A stretch of 64,000 bases of DNA, taken from the NCBI GenBank assembly GCA_015179045.1, contig WHUZ01000030.1:1-64000 (forward strand), written 5' to 3'. Shown one piece after another: positions 61,385-64,000 of this stretch. The stretch comes from Kalaharituber pfeilii (taxonomy: Eukaryota; Ascomycota; Pezizomycetes; Pezizales; Pezizaceae). The notes under the pieces were generated by a model. The model was not told where the DNA came from. It made no database searches and worked only from the letters and a program-made list of their open reading frames with translations. The first letter of the stretch is position 1; every line of letters starts with the position of its first letter. The position numbers and the translations under genes are program-made.

Positions 61385-62995
61385 TCAATTGCACTGTCGA
61401 TGCAAGGGTGGTTTTGCCGCCGTGTAGTTAGGCTGGTACCCCACCCTGACTTGCAACTCCCCCCCCGCTAGTGTTCCCGTTGTTGCTGTTTTCCCCCCTC
61501 CACCTCCGACTCCACCACTGCCCCCCGCCCCCCTTCCAGCAGAAACATGATGACTGCTGTTGTGCAGTTCAAAGTCGGTTTGAACTTGTTGACTGTTTCT
61601 GCGGTTCTTTTGAGTCTGAATGCTGGTAGTAGGGAGTGGTGGTTGATCGTTAGGAATGTCAGTAGGCGGAGGGCTACTACTAGGCGCAGCATGCTGAGGA
61701 TGAGCAGCTGAGCTTTTCTTCGCAGATTTGGACTGGTTTTTCTTGCTCTTTTGTTTTGCTTTGTCAAGCAGACGCTGTTTTTCTCTTAACCGACGTCGTT
61801 CTCTGCGCTCTTTAATATCATATTGTCTCATTAGTGCTTCAGGCTTTTCCCCAAATATTGCTTCATACTCGCAGAACTCGCAAATCCAAATTTCCCCATT
61901 AGGATTAGGTGTTATGCCATAGGCACCAATGCCAGCTCGCCGTTGTCTTTGCTGCTGAAGCTGCTTTGTGCCACGAGAAATCTTTTTTTTCGATGGTGTC
62001 GGTGTTGGGGGATACACATTGGTTGCTGACATGCTTGGAGAGGTTTGCGTCCCTACGGTTGACATGGTTTTTGGGTATTCACGAACGGATGACGGAAAGG
62101 TTGCTTGGCGAGCTAAACTCGTGGATGCTGGTGTCATGTGTTCAAACGTAAACTGAGATTGATGAATAGGACTTATGCCTGACTTGTCACTCAAAACGGC
62201 ATTATTCTCATTCTGAGAAGAGGAGGTAGACTGCGTATCTTCACTGCCAGTTTGTGGGAAAAGTCTGATACCTGGCCGCCTTGCTTCCAGCGGTGACACT
62301 GGATACCGTCGGGGAGTTCTCCGTATATTTGCTGACGAGATGGACAGAGGTGACCGTTGAATAGCTCCACTTGACTTCCACCTGCTGCGTGGCGTAGCAC
62401 CGGAACCAGTGGGACTGAATCCTGCAGATTGTGAACCTATGCTCGTGCTGCCTGTTCCATTGACATTTCCTAAAGCAGCACTTGGATTTGCAGGTGACGG
62501 GATCTTGCGTTTCTTCTTATTGTTTGTATTCTCAACCCAGTCATAGCTATCCATTTGTGCAGTGCCAGTCCCAGCACCCCCGGGAGTGCCTCCGTTTGAC
62601 ACCGAGCCCGTAACGCTACCTCCATTATTTCCTGCCACAGAAGCGTGGGAATTGTCTTCGTCGTCCGACTCATCCTGTAAGCTGTCTATATGATCCGTAT
62701 GTACACCAGTTGAAACTTCCAACGAGGCTCTGGGAGCGGAGTGTCCCAGGAACAGCGGGTCACCAAAAGGCCCATACGGTAGCTGAAACAGGCGGGTTGG
62801 GTTCGTAGGAGCCGGGGCGAATAGAGTAGCTCTCGTATCCTCGGACAGTCTAGATCTCAAGCGTCTTTTCGGTAAAGGGCGGATCGGGCGGTTATGCGCA
62901 TTGTAACTATCTGTATGCCCTTGCAGAAAACTCGGCCTCCGGCTTAGCTCCTCTTCGCTACTCCTGATTGTGCTCATGAAGCTTGTGTTGGGCAT
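61385..62995 (-). CDS. conserved-looking fungal protein of unknown function
   Basis: A single uninterrupted minus-strand frame of about 536 aa from the ATG at 62995 (upstream codons in the frame have no ATG). Most of it is low-complexity: Ser, Thr, Gly, Pro and Asn-rich, with TPRRYPVSPLEARRPGIRLF in the middle. One block near residues 365-400 looks conserved: NGEIWICEFCEYEAIFGEKP, with a CxxC pair, then a strongly basic helical stretch (IKERRERRRLREKQRLLDKA). The sequence resembles uncharacterised ascomycete proteins that I recall having IWICEFCEYE. I cannot assign a function. The basic stretches fit nuclear localisation. The C-terminal 60 residues are Gly-rich. There may be an additional upstream exon. 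Confidence 0.75.
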   Translation of the reverse strand: MPNTSFMSTIRSSEEELSRRPSFLQGHTDSYNAHNRPIRPLPKRRLRSRLSEDTRATLFAPAPTNPTRLFQLPYGPFGDPLFLGHSAPRASLEVSTGVHTDHIDSLQDESDDEDNSHASVAGNNGGSVTGSVSNGGTPGGAGTGTAQMDSYDWVENTNNKKKRKIPSPANPSAALGNVNGTGSTSIGSQSAGFSPTGSGATPRSRWKSSGAIQRSPLSISSANIRRTPRRYPVSPLEARRPGIRLFPQTGSEDTQSTSSSQNENNAVLSDKSGISPIHQSQFTFEHMTPASTSLARQATFPSSVREYPKTMSTVGTQTSPSMSATNVYPPTPTPSKKKISRGTKQLQQQRQRRAGIGAYGITPNPNGEIWICEFCEYEAIFGEKPEALMRQYDIKERRERRRLREKQRLLDKAKQKSKKNQSKSAKKSSAAHPQHAAPSSSPPPTDIPNDQPPLPTTSIQTQKNRRNSQQVQTDFELHNSSHHVSAGRGAGGSGGVGGGGGKTATTGTLAGGELQVRVGYQPNYTAAKPPLHRQCN

Positions 62996-64000
62996 TGAAC
63001 AATTGCACAAGGTGTTTGTGGTTGTATTGAGTGGAGAGGGGTGTTTGGGAGGGGGGTCAAGTGGGGTGATGCATACCGACAGCAGCTGTCATGTTTTGAT
63101 GGTGACACTCAACTTCAAGCAGATATTATAGGGATGCAGCAATTTGAGGAGGAATGAACTCTATGTTTGGAAGCCGCTGGAAGCCAGTGAGAGGAGGGAG
63201 GGGGGAGGCTAGAAAGTCAAAGCGGCTTGGGGCACGGGTCTCCAGGTCGTTTCCTGTAAAAGGGCTAAGATGTTAGTAACAGGGCCAATGTGAAAGCCAC
63301 AGGTGGGGCTCTCCTAGCCATTAGGGACTTGGGGGGATGGTGCTCAGTCACCGGTATGGACGGGGATGGGGACATGCCTGATGCAAGATGATAGGTGCCG
63401 TGCGGCTGGGAGGGGACGAACGTTAAGGGGCAGCGGGGGGGAGTTGAGAAGATGCTCGGCTGCAGTAAGGACAAGGCAATAGTGCTGGTGGTGGGTGTGT
63501 GTGAGGAAGTGGGGGACGACGGTGAGAGATGTGAGAAAATTGTAGCAGACGTTTTTTATAATATTGATCTTCCTGGCCTTCCTCTTACTTATCCTCCTAG
63601 GTTGCTCGAAGCTATGCTTGAAGGTTTTGCGTATGAGAAGAGGACAGAGGCTTAGGTAGGTGGAGAGGTTTGCAGCAAGATGTGGGATGTGGGATGTGGG
63701 GATGTGTGGGTGGGAATGTTTAATGGTTATGTGGGCAGGGTAACATTACTGGCTGGGGCCTTTGCCGCAGCTGGGCTCTGTGGGCCAAGAGCAGGGTTCC
63801 GCACGTTTACGTTACTCGCAGGCGGTATACGTGCTGAACGCAGCGTGGGCGGACAGGCTCGCAGGGCAGACAGGGCGGGGACGAGGCGCACATCACTCCG
63901 GCATCGCCGGTATCGCGGGGTCCGTACGGAGGCCATTGGCCTGGGCCCGGAGATGGCTGAATGCTCAAGGCTTGGAGATGGGGGCCTCGCACACGCAGGG
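62996..64000. other. 5' flank of the unknown gene, nothing else recognised
   Basis: G-rich on the plus strand. An open frame at 63395-63655 has no recognisable motif. Bases from 63740 to the end are GC-rich, with overlapping open frames on the minus strand that are not convincing. Confidence 0.4.

Noticed and set aside
61468..61767. 99-aa minus-strand ORF
   Set aside because: Shadow frame of the 536-aa unknown protein.

Overview
The window reads as nuclear DNA of a filamentous ascomycete. Genes carry many short introns (about 50-120 nt, GTAAGT/GTATGT-like donors). The recognisable set is fungal: Sho1, Psy2, dynactin p24, a Lag1/Lac1 ceramide synthase, a Tcd-type ThiF protein and an AVT amino acid transporter. 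Gene-dense blocks alternate with long repeat-rich stretches, and homopolymer tracts are unusually long. A repeat-rich Pezizomycetes-type genome is my guess; the sequence does not prove it.

Layout. 1.4-6.6 kb: a Bax-inhibitor-1 family gene (+), dynactin p24 (-) and an AVT-type transporter (+). The last two are divergent across a GC-rich region with a (CAG)15 tract. 6.6-18.3 kb: no intact gene recognised. It holds ankyrin and kinase-like remnants and three short TA-flanked DNA elements, one nested in another. 18.3-19.4 kb: SHO1. 19.4-29.2 kb: a degraded Fot1/pogo element with both inverted repeats, a secreted cysteine-rich protein gene with a reading-frame break, a roughly 250-bp-arm inverted repeat, copia-type gag and Helitron helicase remnants, and a tRNA-like repeat. 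29.2-34.7 kb: the Tcd gene (-) and the ceramide synthase (+), divergent across a GC-rich island. 34.7-39.1 kb: another short DNA element and a second GC-rich island. 39.1-42.5 kb: PSY2 (+). 42.5-48.0 kb: nothing assigned. 48.0-57.8 kb: a two-exon gene of unknown function (+), a very large AlkB-like 2-oxoglutarate/Fe(II) dioxygenase (-), and NAD(P)HX epimerase (+). 61.4-63.0 kb: a conserved-looking unknown protein (-).

The intact genes are mostly unconnected housekeeping functions: membrane homeostasis, dynein transport, vacuolar transport, osmosensing, tRNA t6A modification, sphingolipid synthesis, PP4 phosphatase regulation and NADPHX repair. There is no sign of a gene cluster. The most distinctive items are the large dioxygenase with an in-frame TAG between two ORFs near its 5' end, the frame-broken secreted protein with a likely Kex2 site and crystallin-like body, the nested oppositely oriented asymmetric-end elements, the 11-nt microexon in the epimerase, and the GC-AG intron in the transporter. 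All exon models were joined by hand from splice signals, reading-frame phase and recalled family motifs, with no alignment software.
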